A stretch of DNA of 46,351 nucleotides from Rhodospirillaceae bacterium (GTDB lineage: Bacteria; Pseudomonadota; Alphaproteobacteria; Rhodospirillales; Casp-alpha2): contig PALN01000012.1 of assembly GCA_002706405.1 (NCBI GenBank), positions 12,237 through 58,587 on the forward strand. The letters are read 5' to 3'. Positions 1-9,585 of the stretch are shown here, piece after piece. A program made the translations under genes and the position numbers. Position 1 is the stretch's first letter. Every line of letters starts with the position of its first letter. The notes beneath the pieces are model-generated. The model was not told where the DNA came from, did not search any database, and saw only the letters and a program-made list of their open reading frames with translations.

Positions 1-168
1 GAGGGGCAGGGCGTGGTCACCGAAGGCCGCCTGCAGGGCGGCTTGTTCGTGGCCGAGGAAGTCCTGGCCAAGCACGATGAAAACTACATGCCGCCCGAGG
101 TCGCCGACGCGCTGAAGAAATCCGGCCGCTGGCAGGAAGGATCAGGCAAAGGGGACCCCGCCAAATGA
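1..168 (+). CDS. ccmE: CcmE cytochrome c maturation heme chaperone, C-terminal fragment
   Basis: The window opens inside this gene; 55 codons remain before TGA. CcmE is the membrane-anchored periplasmic chaperone that carries heme from CcmC to the CcmF/CcmH ligation complex. The visible tail contains a Val-Val-Thr-Glu-Gly-Arg segment followed by a stretch ending [11 protein letters not shown], which is typical of the CcmE C terminus just after the heme-binding region. The heme-attaching histidine lies upstream, outside the window. The stop TGA (166-168) overlaps the ccmF ATG (165-167), so the two are probably translationally coupled. Identity rests on the tail motif and on the ccmFGHI genes that follow. 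Confidence 0.9.
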   Translation, partial: EGQGVVTEGRLQGGLFVAEEVLAKHDENYMPPEVADALKKSGRWQEGSGKGDPAK

Positions 169-2162
169 TCGCCGAACTGGGGCATTTCGCGCTGATCCTG
201 GCGCTGTTCGTTTCCGCCGTACAGGCGACCCTACCGCTGATCGGCGCCCATCGGGGCGACGCCGGATGGATGGCGGTGGCCCGCCCGGCGGCCCTCATGC
301 AGTTCCTGATGGTCGCCGTCGCCTTCGGCTGCCTGACCTATCTTTATGTCACGTCGGATTTTTCGGTCCTCAACGTCGCCGAGAATTCGCACACGGATAA
401 GCCGCTGCTCTACAAAATCTCCGGCGTGTGGGGGAATCACGAGGGCTCCATGCTGCTGTGGGTGCTGATCTTGTCCCTGTTCGGATCGGCCGTCGCCGCC
501 TTCGGCGCCAACCTGCCGCCCAGCCTGCGTGCCCGCGTGCTGTCGATCCAGGCGCTGATCGCCGTGGGCTTTTACCTGTTCATCCTGCTGACCTCGAACC
601 CGTTCGAGCGGCTGATCCCCGCACCGGTCAACGGCAACGACCTGAACCCGCTGCTGCAGGACCCAGGCCTCGCCTTCCATCCGCCCATGCTTTACCTGGG
701 CTATGTCGGCTTCTCCATGGCCTTTTCCTTCGCCATCGCCGCCTTGATCGAAGGCCGCGTCGACGCCGCCTGGGCGCGCTGGGTGCGGCCCTGGACGCTC
801 GCCGCCTGGTGTTTCCTCACGGCCGGTATCGGCTTGGGCAGCTGGTGGGCCTATTACGAACTGGGCTGGGGCGGCTGGTGGTATTGGGATCCGGTCGAGA
901 ACGCGTCGTTCATGCCCTGGCTGGCGGGCACGGCCCTGCTGCATTCGGCGACGGTGGTGGAAAAGCGCGACACCTTGAAGGGCTGGACCATCCTGCTCGC
1001 CATCATCACCTTTTCCATGAGCCTCTTGGGCACCTTCCTGGTGCGCTCGGGCGTGCTGACCTCGGTCCATGCCTTCGCCACGGACCCAACGCGCGGCGTG
1101 TTCATCCTGGTCCTACTGATCATCGTCATCGGCGGCTCGCTCGCCCTTTATGCCTGGCGCGGGCCGCAGCTGATGTCCACCGGCCTGTTTCAGCCGATCA
1201 GCCGCGAAGGCGGGCTGCTGTTCAACAATCTGGTCATGGCGACGGCGACGGCGGTGGTGCTGCTGGGCACGCTCTATCCCCTGATGCTCGACGCCGTCGG
1301 CGGCGGCAAGGTTTCGGTCGGCCCGCCGTTCTTCAACGCCGTGTTCATCCCCATCATGCTGCCCATGATCGTGGTCATGGCGATCGGCCCCATGCTGCAC
1401 TGGAAACGGGGCGATTGGCGCGCCGCCGTCGCCCGCCTGTGGCCCGCCATGGTGGCCGCCCTGCTGGCCGCCGTCGCCGCCTGGGCCCTGGTCACGGACG
1501 GCCCGTTCCTGGGCATCGTCGGCATGGCGCTGGCGGCCTGGCTCGCCATCGGCACCCTGGTTGAACTGGCCGAACGTTCGCGCCTGGGCCGCGACGGCCT
1601 GAGCCGCGCCCTCAGCCGTCTGGCGCGCCAACCGCGTGCCGCCTGGGGCATGACCCTGGCCCATTTGGGCCTGGCCGTGACCATCGCCGGGATGACCGGC
1701 GCCGGGGCCTGGGTCAAGGAAAGCATCCAGGTCATGGCGCCGGGCGATACGGTGACGCTGGCCGGCTACGAATTCCGCTTCGACGGCGCCAAGAACGGCC
1801 AAGGCCCCAACTACGCCTTCACGGCCGGTCATTTCACGGTGTCCAAGGACGGGCGGGTGCTGGTCGTGCTCGACCCGGAAAAGCGCGTCTACAACGTGTC
1901 GGGCCAGCCGACCACCGAAGCGGGGATCGAGCCCACCTTCCTGGGCGACATCTACGCCGTGATCGGCGACGAGGGCACCACGCCCGACGGCAAACCCGGC
2001 TTCGTCACGCGGCTGTACTTCAATCCGCTGGTCGCCTGGATGTGGGGCGGGCTGATGATCATGGTCGCGGGCGGGGCGCTCAGCCTGTCGGACCGCCGCC
2101 ACCGCATCGGCGCCCCGTCGTCACGCCGTGCCCCCGTGGCCCAGGCCGTCGGCGCGGACTGA
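165..2162 (+). CDS. ccmF: Heme lyase CcmF/NrfE family, cytochrome c maturation
   Basis: Predicted 665-residue polytopic inner-membrane protein and core of the System I heme ligase, which joins heme from CcmE to reduced CxxCH apocytochromes in the periplasm. The tryptophan-rich WWD signature (Ser-Trp-Trp-Ala-Tyr-Tyr ... [12 protein letters not shown]) is present at about residues 226-247, and a His-Pro-Pro motif lies near 172. Many hydrophobic segments run through the whole length, and length matches the family (about 650). The start overlaps the ccmE stop. ccmG follows after 9 bp. No oddities seen. Confidence 0.97.
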   Translation: MIAELGHFALILALFVSAVQATLPLIGAHRGDAGWMAVARPAALMQFLMVAVAFGCLTYLYVTSDFSVLNVAENSHTDKPLLYKISGVWGNHEGSMLLWVLILSLFGSAVAAFGANLPPSLRARVLSIQALIAVGFYLFILLTSNPFERLIPAPVNGNDLNPLLQDPGLAFHPPMLYLGYVGFSMAFSFAIAALIEGRVDAAWARWVRPWTLAAWCFLTAGIGLGSWWAYYELGWGGWWYWDPVENASFMPWLAGTALLHSATVVEKRDTLKGWTILLAIITFSMSLLGTFLVRSGVLTSVHAFATDPTRGVFILVLLIIVIGGSLALYAWRGPQLMSTGLFQPISREGGLLFNNLVMATATAVVLLGTLYPLMLDAVGGGKVSVGPPFFNAVFIPIMLPMIVVMAIGPMLHWKRGDWRAAVARLWPAMVAALLAAVAAWALVTDGPFLGIVGMALAAWLAIGTLVELAERSRLGRDGLSRALSRLARQPRAAWGMTLAHLGLAVTIAGMTGAGAWVKESIQVMAPGDTVTLAGYEFRFDGAKNGQGPNYAFTAGHFTVSKDGRVLVVLDPEKRVYNVSGQPTTEAGIEPTFLGDIYAVIGDEGTTPDGKPGFVTRLYFNPLVAWMWGGLMIMVAGGALSLSDRRHRIGAPSSRRAPVAQAVGAD

Positions 2163-2171
2163 GGACAGGCC

Positions 2172-2732
2172 ATGAAATCGCGCCTGCTCTATCTGCTGCC
2201 GCTCGGCCTGTTCCTGGTGCTCGCGATCTATTTCGGGATCGGCCTGACCAAGGACCCGAAAATCATCCCCTCGGCCCTGATCGACAAGCCGGCCCCCGAG
2301 TTCACCCTGCCGCCCGTCGCCGGCGGCCCGAATGGCGACGCGGCCACGGGCTTTTCCACGGCCGACCTGAAAAAGGGCGAGGTCAGCATCGTCAACGTGT
2401 TCGCCAGCTGGTGCGTGCCCTGCCGCGCCGAACACCCCGAGATCAACAAGCTGGCCAAGATGGGCATCGTTCCCGTCTACGGCCTGAACTACAAGGACAC
2501 GCCTGAAGCGGCCCGCGCCTGGCTGGACCGGTTGGGCGACAACTATACGGCCACGGGCGCCGATGAAAGCGGGCGCGTCGGCATCGATTGGGGGGTATAC
2601 GGCGTGCCGGAAACCTTCATCGTCGACGGCAGCGGGCGCATCCGCTTCAAGCATGTCGGCCCCATCGTCGGCGATAAGCTGGAAAAGGAAATCCTGCCGC
2701 TGATCCGCTCGATCCAGGAAGCCGACAAATGA
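2172..2732 (+). CDS. ccmG: Thiol:disulfide interchange protein CcmG/DsbE
   Basis: 186 residues. This membrane-tethered periplasmic thioredoxin reduces the CcmH/apocytochrome disulfide before heme attachment. An N-terminal uncleaved anchor (about residues 5-24) is followed by a thioredoxin fold with the active site Trp-Cys-Val-Pro-Cys (C81, C84) and the cis-proline segment Gly-Val-Pro-Glu-Thr-Phe near residue 142, both typical of CcmG. It sits between ccmF and ccmH, and its end overlaps ccmH by 4 bp (ATGA). Length and position match the family. Confidence 0.96.
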   Translation: MKSRLLYLLPLGLFLVLAIYFGIGLTKDPKIIPSALIDKPAPEFTLPPVAGGPNGDAATGFSTADLKKGEVSIVNVFASWCVPCRAEHPEINKLAKMGIVPVYGLNYKDTPEAARAWLDRLGDNYTATGADESGRVGIDWGVYGVPETFIVDGSGRIRFKHVGPIVGDKLEKEILPLIRSIQEADK

Positions 2733-3205
2733 TTCGCGCCGCTATTTTCGTCGCCCTGCTGCTGTCCGTTCTGCCCCTGTCACCGGCCCGGGCGGTCAAT
2801 CCGGACGAAATGCTTGCCGACCCGGCGCTGGAACACCGCGCGCGGGTGATCTCCAAGAACCTGCGCTGCCTGGTCTGCCAGAACCAGTCGATCGACGATT
2901 CCGACGCGGGCCTGGCCCGTGATCTGCGCGTGCTGGTGCGCGAGCGCCTGAAAGCCGGCGACAGCAACGACCAGGTCCTCGACTACGTGGTCGCGCGTTA
3001 CGGCGATTTCGTGCTGCTGAAGCCGCCCGTCAACCGCGCGACCCTGGTGCTTTGGGTCGGCCCGGCGGTCGTCGCCCTGTTTGGCATTCTCGCCCTGATC
3101 CTGTTTTTCCGCCGCCGCCGCCGCGCGGTCGCGCCGGCGCAGCAGCCCCTGACGCCCGACGAACAGGCCCGCCTGAACAACTTGCTTAAGGATGACGCCC
3201 CATGA
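2729..3205 (+). CDS. ccmH: Cytochrome c-type biogenesis protein CcmH (CycL)
   Basis: 158 residues. It has a signal peptide (about residues 1-22), a short periplasmic helical domain with the redox motif Leu-Arg-Cys-Leu-Val-Cys-Gln-Asn-Gln (C47, C50), and one C-terminal membrane helix (about 104-127) followed by an Arg-rich cytoplasmic tail. This is the short CcmH/CycL form without fused TPR repeats; the TPR part is the separate ccmI downstream. It overlaps ccmG and ccmI by 4 bp on each side, indicating one operon. CcmH takes part in thioreduction and presentation of apocytochrome c to CcmF. Confidence 0.95.
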   Translation: MIRAAIFVALLLSVLPLSPARAVNPDEMLADPALEHRARVISKNLRCLVCQNQSIDDSDAGLARDLRVLVRERLKAGDSNDQVLDYVVARYGDFVLLKPPVNRATLVLWVGPAVVALFGILALILFFRRRRRAVAPAQQPLTPDEQARLNNLLKDDAP

Positions 3206-4455
3206 CCGCCCTGGTCGTCGCCATGGCGGTGCTGGCCGCCCTCGTCGGCCTGGCCCTGGCCGGTCCGCTGTTGCGCCGCAATGCCGCCTCCGCGGCCCGC
3301 GCCGCATACGACCTGACCGTGTTCCGCGACCAGTTGAAGGAAATTGAACGCGACGCCGCCGAAGGCCTGCTTGATGCTGAGGGGGCGGAGGCGGCGCGCC
3401 TTGAGGTTCAACGCCGCATGCTGGCCGCCGATGCGGAATTGCAGGCCGGCTCCGGCAGGGCGGCCGGCGAGGCCCCCCGGCGCCTGACCGCGGCCCTGAT
3501 CGGCGCCGGCGTGCCGCTGGCGGCGGCGGCACTCTATGTCGTTCTGGGCTCACCCGATCAGCCGGACCAGCCCTTTGCCACCCGTGAAGTTCCCGCCGCG
3601 CAGTCGGCACCGCAAACCGCCGGCGGCCCGGTCGATCCGGGGCCGGAAATGACGGCCATGCTGAGCCGCCTGATGGAACGCCTTAAGAACAATCCCGGGG
3701 ACATCGAGGGCTGGCTGCTGCTCGGCCACAGCTATATGGCCCTGGAGCGTTTTCCCGATGCCCTGAAGGTCTTTGCCCGCGCGCGCGAGATCGCCGACGG
3801 GCGCACGGATGTCGAGATCGCCTATGCCGAGGCCCTGGTCCTGACCAGCCGGATGAAGGTCACGGATGACGCGGCGGCGATCTTCCGCGCCGTGCGCGAC
3901 AAGGCGCCGTTCGACCCCAAGGCCCGTTATTACCTGGGCCTGCAAAAAGCCCAGGCGGGCGACGTCTCGGGCGCCCTGCAGGACTGGGCCGACCTGGTCG
4001 CCGTTTCATCGGAGGACGCCCCTTGGGTGCCCGTGGTGCGCCAACAGATCGCCCGCGCCGCCGAGGAGCTGAAGATCGATCCTCTGACCATCACCATGTC
4101 GGAAAACGCCCGCAAGCTGATCGCGACCCAGCCGCCGGTGCTGCGCCCCTCGACCCCGATCATGCCGCCCGAAGGGGCCGACGATCCCCATGCCGGCCAT
4201 CCCCATGCCGCGGCGGAAGACGCGCCGGGCGCCCAGCCGGGGCCGAGCCGCGAACAGATGGAAGCGGCCCAGGACATGACCGCCGAGGACCGCGACGCCA
4301 TGATCCGCGGCATGGTCCAGCGCCTGGCCGACCGCTTGAAGGAAACCCCGGACGACCTGGCCGGCTGGCAGCGGTTGGAGAAGGCCTATCGGGTGCTTGG
4401 CGAAACGGCCAAGGCCGATGCCGCGGCCGCCGAGATCAAGCGCCTGACGCCCTAG
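3202..4455 (+). CDS. ccmI: Cytochrome c-type biogenesis protein CcmI (CycH), TPR protein
   Basis: 417 residues; binds apocytochrome c C-termini and hands them to the heme ligase. The N-terminal module has two membrane segments (about residues 3-22 and 94-114) separated by a cytoplasmic coiled-coil loop typical of CcmI (Phe-Arg-Asp-Gln-Leu-Lys-Glu-Ile-Glu-Arg). After that come TPR-like repeats (about 145-290), a His/Pro-rich linker with Asp-Pro-His-Ala-Gly-His-Pro-His near 330, and a second TPR-like segment at the C terminus. The start overlaps ccmH by 4 bp. It is the last gene of the ccm operon; the next promoter-like element begins 19 bp after its stop. Confidence 0.92.
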   Translation: MTALVVAMAVLAALVGLALAGPLLRRNAASAARAAYDLTVFRDQLKEIERDAAEGLLDAEGAEAARLEVQRRMLAADAELQAGSGRAAGEAPRRLTAALIGAGVPLAAAALYVVLGSPDQPDQPFATREVPAAQSAPQTAGGPVDPGPEMTAMLSRLMERLKNNPGDIEGWLLLGHSYMALERFPDALKVFARAREIADGRTDVEIAYAEALVLTSRMKVTDDAAAIFRAVRDKAPFDPKARYYLGLQKAQAGDVSGALQDWADLVAVSSEDAPWVPVVRQQIARAAEELKIDPLTITMSENARKLIATQPPVLRPSTPIMPPEGADDPHAGHPHAAAEDAPGAQPGPSREQMEAAQDMTAEDRDAMIRGMVQRLADRLKETPDDLAGWQRLEKAYRVLGETAKADAAAAEIKRLTP

Positions 4456-4473
4456 GTTCCGCGCAACGCCCCC

Positions 4474-4502
4474 TTGGCGGCGCGGCCACTTCCGCCTATA
4501 AC
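4474..4502 (+). promoter_or_regulatory. Predicted sigma70-type promoter of pgk
   Basis: TTGGCG (4474-4479), a 17-bp spacer and TATAAC (4497-4502) lie between the ccmI stop and pgk. Match to the TTGACA/TATAAT consensus is 4/6 and 5/6 with optimal spacing. Transcription would start near 4509, giving a leader of about 40 nt. It suggests that pgk is not simply the tail of the ccm operon. Confidence 0.55.
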
Positions 4503-4549
4503 CCCGGCAATTCCGCGACCAAGAAACCGACCCAGGGGATATCCGTACC

Positions 4550-5743
4550 ATGCGCCAGTTCAAGACCATCGATGATTTCGACGTCCGGGGCAAAACCGTC
4601 CTGGTCCGTTGCGACCTCAACGTCCCCATGAAGGACGGCAAGATTTCCGACGCCACGCGCCTGGAACGGTCCGCCCTGACTCTGACCGATCTGGCGGCGG
4701 CGGGCGCGCGGGTTTGCGTGCTGTCCCACTTCGACCGGCCCAAGGGCAAGGTCGTGCCCGCCATGAGCCTGAAACCCGTGGCTGAGGCCCTGTCGGGTAT
4801 CCTCGGCCGCCCGGTCGCTTTCGCCGCCGATTGCGTCGGGCCGGCGGCAAAAACCGTGGTCGACGCCCTGCAGGACGGCGAGATTTGTGTCCTCGAAAAC
4901 CTGCGGTTCCACGCCGAGGAAGAAGCCAACGACGCGGCCTTCGCGGCCGAACTGGCGGCGCTGGGCGATGTCTACGTCAACGACGCGTTCTCCGTGTCGC
5001 ACCGGGCCCATGCCTCGACCGAGGCCATCGCCCGCATCCTGCCGGCCGCCGCCGGGCGCCTGATGCAGGCGGAACTGGATGCCCTGACCAAGGCCCTGGA
5101 AGCCCCCGAACACCCGGTTGCCGCCGTGGTCGGCGGCGCCAAGGTGTCGACCAAGATGGAAGTCCTGGGCAATCTGGTGGAAAAGGTCGATTTGCTGATC
5201 ATCGGCGGCGGCATGGCCAATACCTTTCTGCACGCCCAGGGCATCAACGTCGGCAAGTCGCTGTGCGAACACGATATGGCGGACGCGGCAAAGGATATTC
5301 TGGCCCGCGCGGAAAAGGCCGGCTGCGCGGTGGCCCTGCCCGTCGACGCCGTCATCGCCCGTGAATTCAAGGAAGGAGCACCGTCGGAAGTGGTCGACGT
5401 GCACGCCATGCCCGATGACGCCATGATGCTGGACGTCGGCCCGGCCACCGTCCAGGACCTGACCAAGCGGCTGAAGGACTGCCGCACCCTGGTCTGGAAC
5501 GGCCCCCTGGGCGCGTTCGAGATCAAACCCTTCGACGCCGGCACCAATGAGCTGGCCCGCGCCGCCGCGGCGTTGACCCAGGCCGGCAGCCTGACGTCCG
5601 TCGCCGGGGGTGGGGATACGGTGGCGGCCCTGATCAATGCCGGCGTCAGGAGCGACTTTTCCTACGTCTCCGCCGCCGGCGGCGCTTTCCTGGAATGGCT
5701 TGAGGGCAAGGAGCTACCCGGCGTCGCGGTCCTGCGCAGCTGA
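4550..5743 (+). CDS. pgk: Phosphoglycerate kinase
   Basis: 397 residues, the normal bacterial length. It converts 1,3-bisphosphoglycerate and ADP to 3-phosphoglycerate and ATP in glycolysis, and runs in reverse in gluconeogenesis. The N-terminal signature [10 protein letters not shown] occurs at about residues 18-27, the substrate-binding Ser-His-Phe-Asp-Arg-Pro at about 61-66, and the C-terminal nucleotide loop Gly-Gly-Gly-Asp-Thr-Val-Ala near 355. The start has a GGGG-type ribosome site 10-13 bp upstream. The 3' end overlaps the convergent minus-strand gene by 30 bp. No gap or tpi neighbour is visible here. Confidence 0.97.
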   Translation: MRQFKTIDDFDVRGKTVLVRCDLNVPMKDGKISDATRLERSALTLTDLAAAGARVCVLSHFDRPKGKVVPAMSLKPVAEALSGILGRPVAFAADCVGPAAKTVVDALQDGEICVLENLRFHAEEEANDAAFAAELAALGDVYVNDAFSVSHRAHASTEAIARILPAAAGRLMQAELDALTKALEAPEHPVAAVVGGAKVSTKMEVLGNLVEKVDLLIIGGGMANTFLHAQGINVGKSLCEHDMADAAKDILARAEKAGCAVALPVDAVIAREFKEGAPSEVVDVHAMPDDAMMLDVGPATVQDLTKRLKDCRTLVWNGPLGAFEIKPFDAGTNELARAAAALTQAGSLTSVAGGGDTVAALINAGVRSDFSYVSAAGGAFLEWLEGKELPGVAVLRS

Positions 5744-7738
5744 CGCCCGGGCGGTATCGGTCCGCACGCCGGACGGCCCGGCGATTTCCTGCGGCCGGGT
5801 CCGATGGGCGAGCGTGTCGAGCAATGTCCGCAGATAGTCGGACTGTGCGGCCAGTTGATCGGTCGCCAGACGCGCCTCGTCCGAGGCCGAGGCGGCCAGA
5901 CGCTGCGCCGTGTCGGTGACGTGTTCCACTTCACGCGTGCAGGCGCCGAGGGCACGTTCGGCGCGATCCACGGCGTCGCGGATGGCGGCCAGACGGGCCC
6001 GCGATTCCGGATCCTTTAGGCTGGCTTGGCGCACGGCGCCGCCGTTCAGCGCAACGGTCTTGTCACCGTCGGCTCCCGGTTCGGCGCTGCCCGCCTGCGG
6101 GCGGCCGAACAGGAACTGATTGAACTCTTCGCGCACCGCGACGACATGGCCGCCCAAGCCGTCCAGCTGTTCGCGGGCGGCCGTGATGTTGCGGATCAGG
6201 GTATCGGTCAATTCGACATCGATGATCGCCGCGGATGCCTGGCGGCTGACCTGCGACAGATGGTCGGAGACCTTACCGAGCGCCGCATCGCCGAGCGCCG
6301 GCACCTGTACATGGGCCGAGACCTGCGGGCGGGCCTGCGACTGCGCAAGGGCCTGCGCCTTGGCCAGGGCCGGCACCGGGGCCTGATTGCCCTGGTCCTC
6401 TTCCAGCTCGGCCAGAATGTTTTCCATCTCGTCCATTTCGCGCCGGTAGTCGGCCAGCGTCCGGCGCAGAACCTCCGCGTCGTCGGACGCGGCCTGGGCG
6501 CGCCGCGCTTCGGCTTCCATGTTTTCGACCGCCTGCAGGGTCTTGGCCTGGGCATGGTCCAGGTCCTGGCGCAGATGTTCCGCGTCGGCCATGGCCGCCA
6601 TCCAATCGTCGAAGGCGCGGGCAAGCTGGCCGATGGCATCGCGATTGCCGCGGGCCGGAATCATCACCGTGCGGTCGCCGCGGGCCAGCCGGTCGGCGGC
6701 CTCGGCCAGGGCCTGAACCGGGCGCGTAATGGTGCGCATGACGATCAGGCCGAGCGTCACCACCCACAGAATGATCGCCGCACCGCCGCCGACCAGGGAT
6801 GCCGCGGCGAACTTTCGGGCGTCGGCCAGGGCGTCCCAGCGTTCGCCGATCAACTCACCGGCAACGCTGGTCAACGCCGCCAGGGACGGCGCGATATAGG
6901 TCAGAATGTCGTCGAAACGCTGGGCGTCTTCGTTGACGCGTACCCGCGCCGTGATCAACGCCATCATGGCTTCCTGGTGGCGGGCCAGAAGATCGGTGAT
7001 GGCCGCCCGGTCGCCGCGCGGCAGGTCGGCATCCCCGACCCGGGCGTCAAGCTGCTTGTAGGCGTCCTGCAGATCGACCAAATGCACGGGGTCGCCGGTC
7101 AGGACCATTTCACTGCCCAACTGGTTGATCCGCGACAGAATCTCGGGCAGCCCGCGCCGGCCAGAGGCCGCCAGCCGGGGCGCCAGGGCCTGATCTGCAT
7201 CGCGCAGGGCCGTGCCCGCCGCCGTCGGGTTGCCGGTCAGGCCGGCGACAAGCTGGGACAGGTGCTGGTCGTACTGCACCAGGCCGTCCTTCAAGGTCGC
7301 GATGGGCCGCGCCAGATCACCGGCATCCGAATGGGCGGCAAGGGCGTCGAGCGTGCGCGACTGTTCATCCAAAAGACCGCGCATGTCCTGCGCCACCGCC
7401 GCGTTGCGGGTCAGGATATAGCGTTTCTCGTCACTCTGCAGGGTCGCCTGCCCCCGGGCGATGGTGGTGACCAGGGTGTTCAGATTCTGTGCCCGCTCAA
7501 GCCCCAAGTGCGCCGACGACACGCGGTCGTTCACATGCACGATAAGCGCCGCATAGACCATGATCGCCAACAGGCCGACGACCACGAACATTCCCGTGCG
7601 CGTGGACAGCCTGATTCCGCCGAGAAACGTGCGGCTGGCATAGGTCGGGCGCCGAAGCGCCAGATAGGTATGGTCGTAATCGCGATCTGCCACGGGTGTC
7701 TTCAATTTGCTCTCTTGCCTGTCGGCGTTTGCGCCCAT
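5714..7738 (-). CDS. HAMP-domain membrane sensor with coiled coils, lacking an MCP signalling hairpin
   Basis: 674 residues from the ATG at 7738; a TTG at 7774 with a GGA ribosome site would add 12 residues. Seen: a basic cytoplasmic N terminus, membrane helix 1 (about residues 49-69), a helical periplasmic region of about 245 residues rich in Leu/Ala/Gln (four-helix-bundle type), membrane helix 2 (about 313-334), a HAMP domain (about 335-388), then long helical coiled coil, an Ala/Gln/Pro-rich linker near 465-490 and a helical tail. The canonical chemoreceptor tip ([10 protein letters not shown]) is absent, and there is no histidine kinase, GGDEF or EAL domain. It may be a degenerate or unusual chemoreceptor relative; the output is unknown. 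It overlaps pgk tail-to-tail by 30 bp. Confidence 0.75.
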   Translation of the reverse strand: MGANADRQESKLKTPVADRDYDHTYLALRRPTYASRTFLGGIRLSTRTGMFVVVGLLAIMVYAALIVHVNDRVSSAHLGLERAQNLNTLVTTIARGQATLQSDEKRYILTRNAAVAQDMRGLLDEQSRTLDALAAHSDAGDLARPIATLKDGLVQYDQHLSQLVAGLTGNPTAAGTALRDADQALAPRLAASGRRGLPEILSRINQLGSEMVLTGDPVHLVDLQDAYKQLDARVGDADLPRGDRAAITDLLARHQEAMMALITARVRVNEDAQRFDDILTYIAPSLAALTSVAGELIGERWDALADARKFAAASLVGGGAAIILWVVTLGLIVMRTITRPVQALAEAADRLARGDRTVMIPARGNRDAIGQLARAFDDWMAAMADAEHLRQDLDHAQAKTLQAVENMEAEARRAQAASDDAEVLRRTLADYRREMDEMENILAELEEDQGNQAPVPALAKAQALAQSQARPQVSAHVQVPALGDAALGKVSDHLSQVSRQASAAIIDVELTDTLIRNITAAREQLDGLGGHVVAVREEFNQFLFGRPQAGSAEPGADGDKTVALNGGAVRQASLKDPESRARLAAIRDAVDRAERALGACTREVEHVTDTAQRLAASASDEARLATDQLAAQSDYLRTLLDTLAHRTRPQEIAGPSGVRTDTARASAAQDRDAG

Positions 7739-7839
7739 TACCGGACGCCGTTCAATGCGTATGGATTTTCCCAATTAGGTCCGAATATTTCCTTAAAATA
7801 CAATGGTTCAGGCAATCTGGAACCCGACCATTAGGCATA

Positions 7840-7867
7840 TTGAATTCCACGCCTGATCTGCCATGAT
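7840..7867 (+). promoter_or_regulatory. Candidate promoter for the small gene at 7900
   Basis: TTGAAT (7840-7845), 16 bp, CATGAT (7862-7867), followed by a GGGAG ribosome site just before the ATG at 7900. The match is partial (4/6 in each box), so this is a moderate prediction based only on spacing and position. Confidence 0.35.
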
Positions 7868-7899
7868 TTGAAAGCAGTTCGCAATGGGAGAATTCTATC

Positions 7900-8103
7900 A
7901 TGGTTGGACCTGTCGGGCCCTTGGGCGCGGTCGCAAATCTATTGGGTCTGAAGCGCACGCTGAAGCAGGAACAACTGGCGGCCGACCTGATGCAGGAAGC
8001 ACAAAACAACCTGAAGGACGTCAACGCCGAGGTCGGCGGTGTTTCCGAGATCAACCCCGATGGTCCGGTAAAGCGCGGCCAGATTATCGACGTCATCGCC
8101 TGA
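7900..8103 (+). CDS. Small hypothetical protein (67 aa)
   Basis: Not recognised. 67 residues starting Met-Val-Gly-Pro-Val-Gly-Pro-Leu-Gly, with a hydrophobic N terminus (about residues 1-17), a charged helical middle (Lys-Gln-Glu-Gln-Leu-Ala-Ala-Asp-Leu-Met) and a C terminus ending Lys-Arg-Gly-Gln-Ile-Ile-Asp-Val-Ile-Ala. A good GGGAG ribosome site lies 10 bp before the ATG and a plausible promoter lies upstream, which supports a real gene. It stands alone between the divergent HAMP protein and the Nudix gene. The N terminus is too short and Gly/Pro-rich for a clear signal peptide, so the protein is probably cytoplasmic. Confidence 0.6.
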   Translation: MVGPVGPLGAVANLLGLKRTLKQEQLAADLMQEAQNNLKDVNAEVGGVSEINPDGPVKRGQIIDVIA

Positions 8104-8183
8104 TCGTCGCCTAATCCCCCATTTAGAAACGATCGTTCATGCGGCTTTGCCGCCCGGGCCGACAATCGGCTACAGTTCCGACC

Positions 8184-8711
8184 ATGAGCGACGACACCAG
8201 CAAACCCGGCCCCAGCGTGTGGACCGTGCCCGAAGGGGACGAACGCGAGCGCCTGACCTGCCTGGATTGCGGCTTCATCCATTACGACAACCCCAAGATC
8301 ATCGCCGGTGTGGTCGCGACCTGGGACGGGCGCTACCTGATGTGCCGCCGCGCCATCGAACCCCGGGCCGGATTTTGGACCGTGCCGGCGGGATTTCTCG
8401 AGTTGAACGAAACCACCGCCGACGGTGCCAAACGCGAGGCCTGGGAAGAAGCCCGCGTCGATATCGAAATCACCGGCCTGATCGGCGTCTACGAAATCCC
8501 GCGGATTTCGCAGATTTACGTCATCCATGCCGGGCGCATGACCACGGGCAACCATGCCCCTGGCCCGGAAAGCACCGATACCCGGCTTCTTGAGTGGGAT
8601 GACATCCCGTGGGACGACCTGGCATTTCCCTCCATCCGCTGGGCCCTGGAGCGCCACAAGGACGGCCGGCCGCCGACCATCACCCAGGCCCCGCCCCGCG
8701 GCACCCGCTGA
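8184..8711 (+). CDS. Nudix hydrolase
   Basis: 175 residues from the ATG at 8184; an upstream in-frame extension to 8139 has no ribosome site. The Nudix box Gly-x5-Glu-x7-Arg-Glu-x2-Glu-Glu is intact at about residues 70-92 (Gly-Phe-Leu-Glu-Leu-Asn-Glu ... Lys-Arg-Glu-Ala-Trp-Glu-Glu), which provides the Mg2+-binding catalytic helix for cleaving nucleoside-diphosphate-linked substrates. A Cys-Leu-Asp-Cys pair (C26, C29) followed by Ile-His-Tyr-Asp-Asn-Pro-Lys marks the subgroup with an N-terminal half zinc-ribbon, seen in NUDT/NudC-related proteins; only one CxxC is present. Substrate cannot be told from sequence. Confidence 0.9.
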   Translation: MSDDTSKPGPSVWTVPEGDERERLTCLDCGFIHYDNPKIIAGVVATWDGRYLMCRRAIEPRAGFWTVPAGFLELNETTADGAKREAWEEARVDIEITGLIGVYEIPRISQIYVIHAGRMTTGNHAPGPESTDTRLLEWDDIPWDDLAFPSIRWALERHKDGRPPTITQAPPRGTR

Positions 8712-8780
8712 TCGGCGTGACTAGGCAAAATTTTCCGGGTTTTGAGACTCCGTTAACTTTTGCCCGCCTATCCTCGGCGC

Positions 8781-9023
8781 ATGGACAGCGTCAACACCTC
8801 TGCCGGCGGATCGACCGCCCTTCCCGCGAAACCCGCGAACCGCGCTTCGGTCACTTACGAGTCCGAGTCCTTGCGCGAGGTACAGGCCCGCGCCAACCAC
8901 ATTCGCCAGGGCGAAACCGCCACGGAACGGCGCGGCATGCGGCGCTTGAACGAGGCCATGGCCTCGGGCCGGGACCTGCGCCGCGATGTGCCGCGCGGTT
9001 TTTATCTGAACATCACGGTCTGA
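8781..9023 (+). CDS. Small hypothetical protein (80 aa)
   Basis: Not recognised. 80 residues from the ATG at 8781; an in-frame TTG at 8760 is a less likely start. The N terminus is Ser/Ala/Pro-rich and probably disordered. A charged helical stretch follows (Ser-Glu-Ser-Leu-Arg-Glu-Val-Gln-Ala-Arg-Ala), and the tail is basic, ending Arg-Asp-Val-Pro-Arg-Gly-Phe-Tyr-Leu-Asn-Ile-Thr-Val. No signal peptide or membrane segment is seen. Codon use looks like its neighbours. The ordered C-terminal motif and the absence of a competing ORF support a real gene. Confidence 0.55.
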   Translation: MDSVNTSAGGSTALPAKPANRASVTYESESLREVQARANHIRQGETATERRGMRRLNEAMASGRDLRRDVPRGFYLNITV

Positions 9024-9123
9024 CGCGGCGCCCCGTTCACGCTTGATCCGGGCGCGATCCCTTCTTAGCTTCACCACAGACGTCCCAAGCCGATCCCCAA
9101 ACCCGACACAGGATTCCCGGCCG

Positions 9124-9552
9124 GTGAACAGATCTGCCCTGATTTTCCTTGCGATGGCCTGCGCGCTGATGACCGGTACGGGTCACGCCGCCGATCTGAC
9201 CGTCACGGTAACGGGGCTGGAGTCCGACGACGGCGACGTGCATATGGCGGTGTATAACCGGCCGGAAACCTTCCCCGACAGCGACGGCATGCTGTCGGAA
9301 GCGGTGGTGCAGCCCTCGGGCCGCCGCGCGACCTGGGTCTTCAAGAACCTGACGCCCGGGCCTCATGCCGTCGCCGTGTACCACGACGCCAACGGCAATC
9401 ATTCCTTCGATCAAGGCTTGTTCGGCATTCCGCTGGAGGATTTCGGTTTTTCCATGGGCGCGAAAGTGTTCCTGAGCGCCCCGGCGTTCGAGGACGCGGC
9501 CTTCCCCCTGACAGAGGAAGGCCGCGCCATCACGATCGATCTTGGAAATTAA
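9124..9552 (+). CDS. DUF2141 family exported protein
   Basis: 142 residues from a GTG start at 9124. This start is chosen because it gives a clean signal peptide (about residues 1-23, ending Gly-His-Ala-Ala); an upstream TTG at 9043 would add an implausible Ser/Pro-rich leader. The mature part has the DUF2141 pattern: Val-Thr-Val-Thr-Gly-Leu, then Gly-Asp-Val-His-Met-Ala-Val-Tyr, Leu-Thr-Pro-Gly-Pro-His-Ala-Val-Ala-Val-Tyr-His-Asp-Ala-Asn-Gly-Asn, and a Gly-Ile-Pro-x-Glu-Asp-Phe-Gly-Phe-Ser segment. These small beta-sandwich proteins are periplasmic or surface proteins of unknown function. Stands alone on the plus strand. Confidence 0.85.
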   Translation: MNRSALIFLAMACALMTGTGHAADLTVTVTGLESDDGDVHMAVYNRPETFPDSDGMLSEAVVQPSGRRATWVFKNLTPGPHAVAVYHDANGNHSFDQGLFGIPLEDFGFSMGAKVFLSAPAFEDAAFPLTEEGRAITIDLGN

Positions 9553-9558
9553 GGCGAC

Positions 9559-9583
9559 GGGAAGACGCCGTCAGCGTCGTCCC
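9559..9583. terminator. Stem-loop between convergent genes, possible bidirectional terminator
   Basis: Arms GGGAAGACGC (9559-9568) and GCGTCGTCCC (9574-9583) pair over 10 bp with one mismatch around the loop CGTCA. It fills the 33-bp gap between the DUF2141 stop and the minus-strand lipoprotein stop. There is no strong U-run, so termination is inferred from position and stem strength. Confidence 0.45.
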
Positions 9584-9585
9584 CT

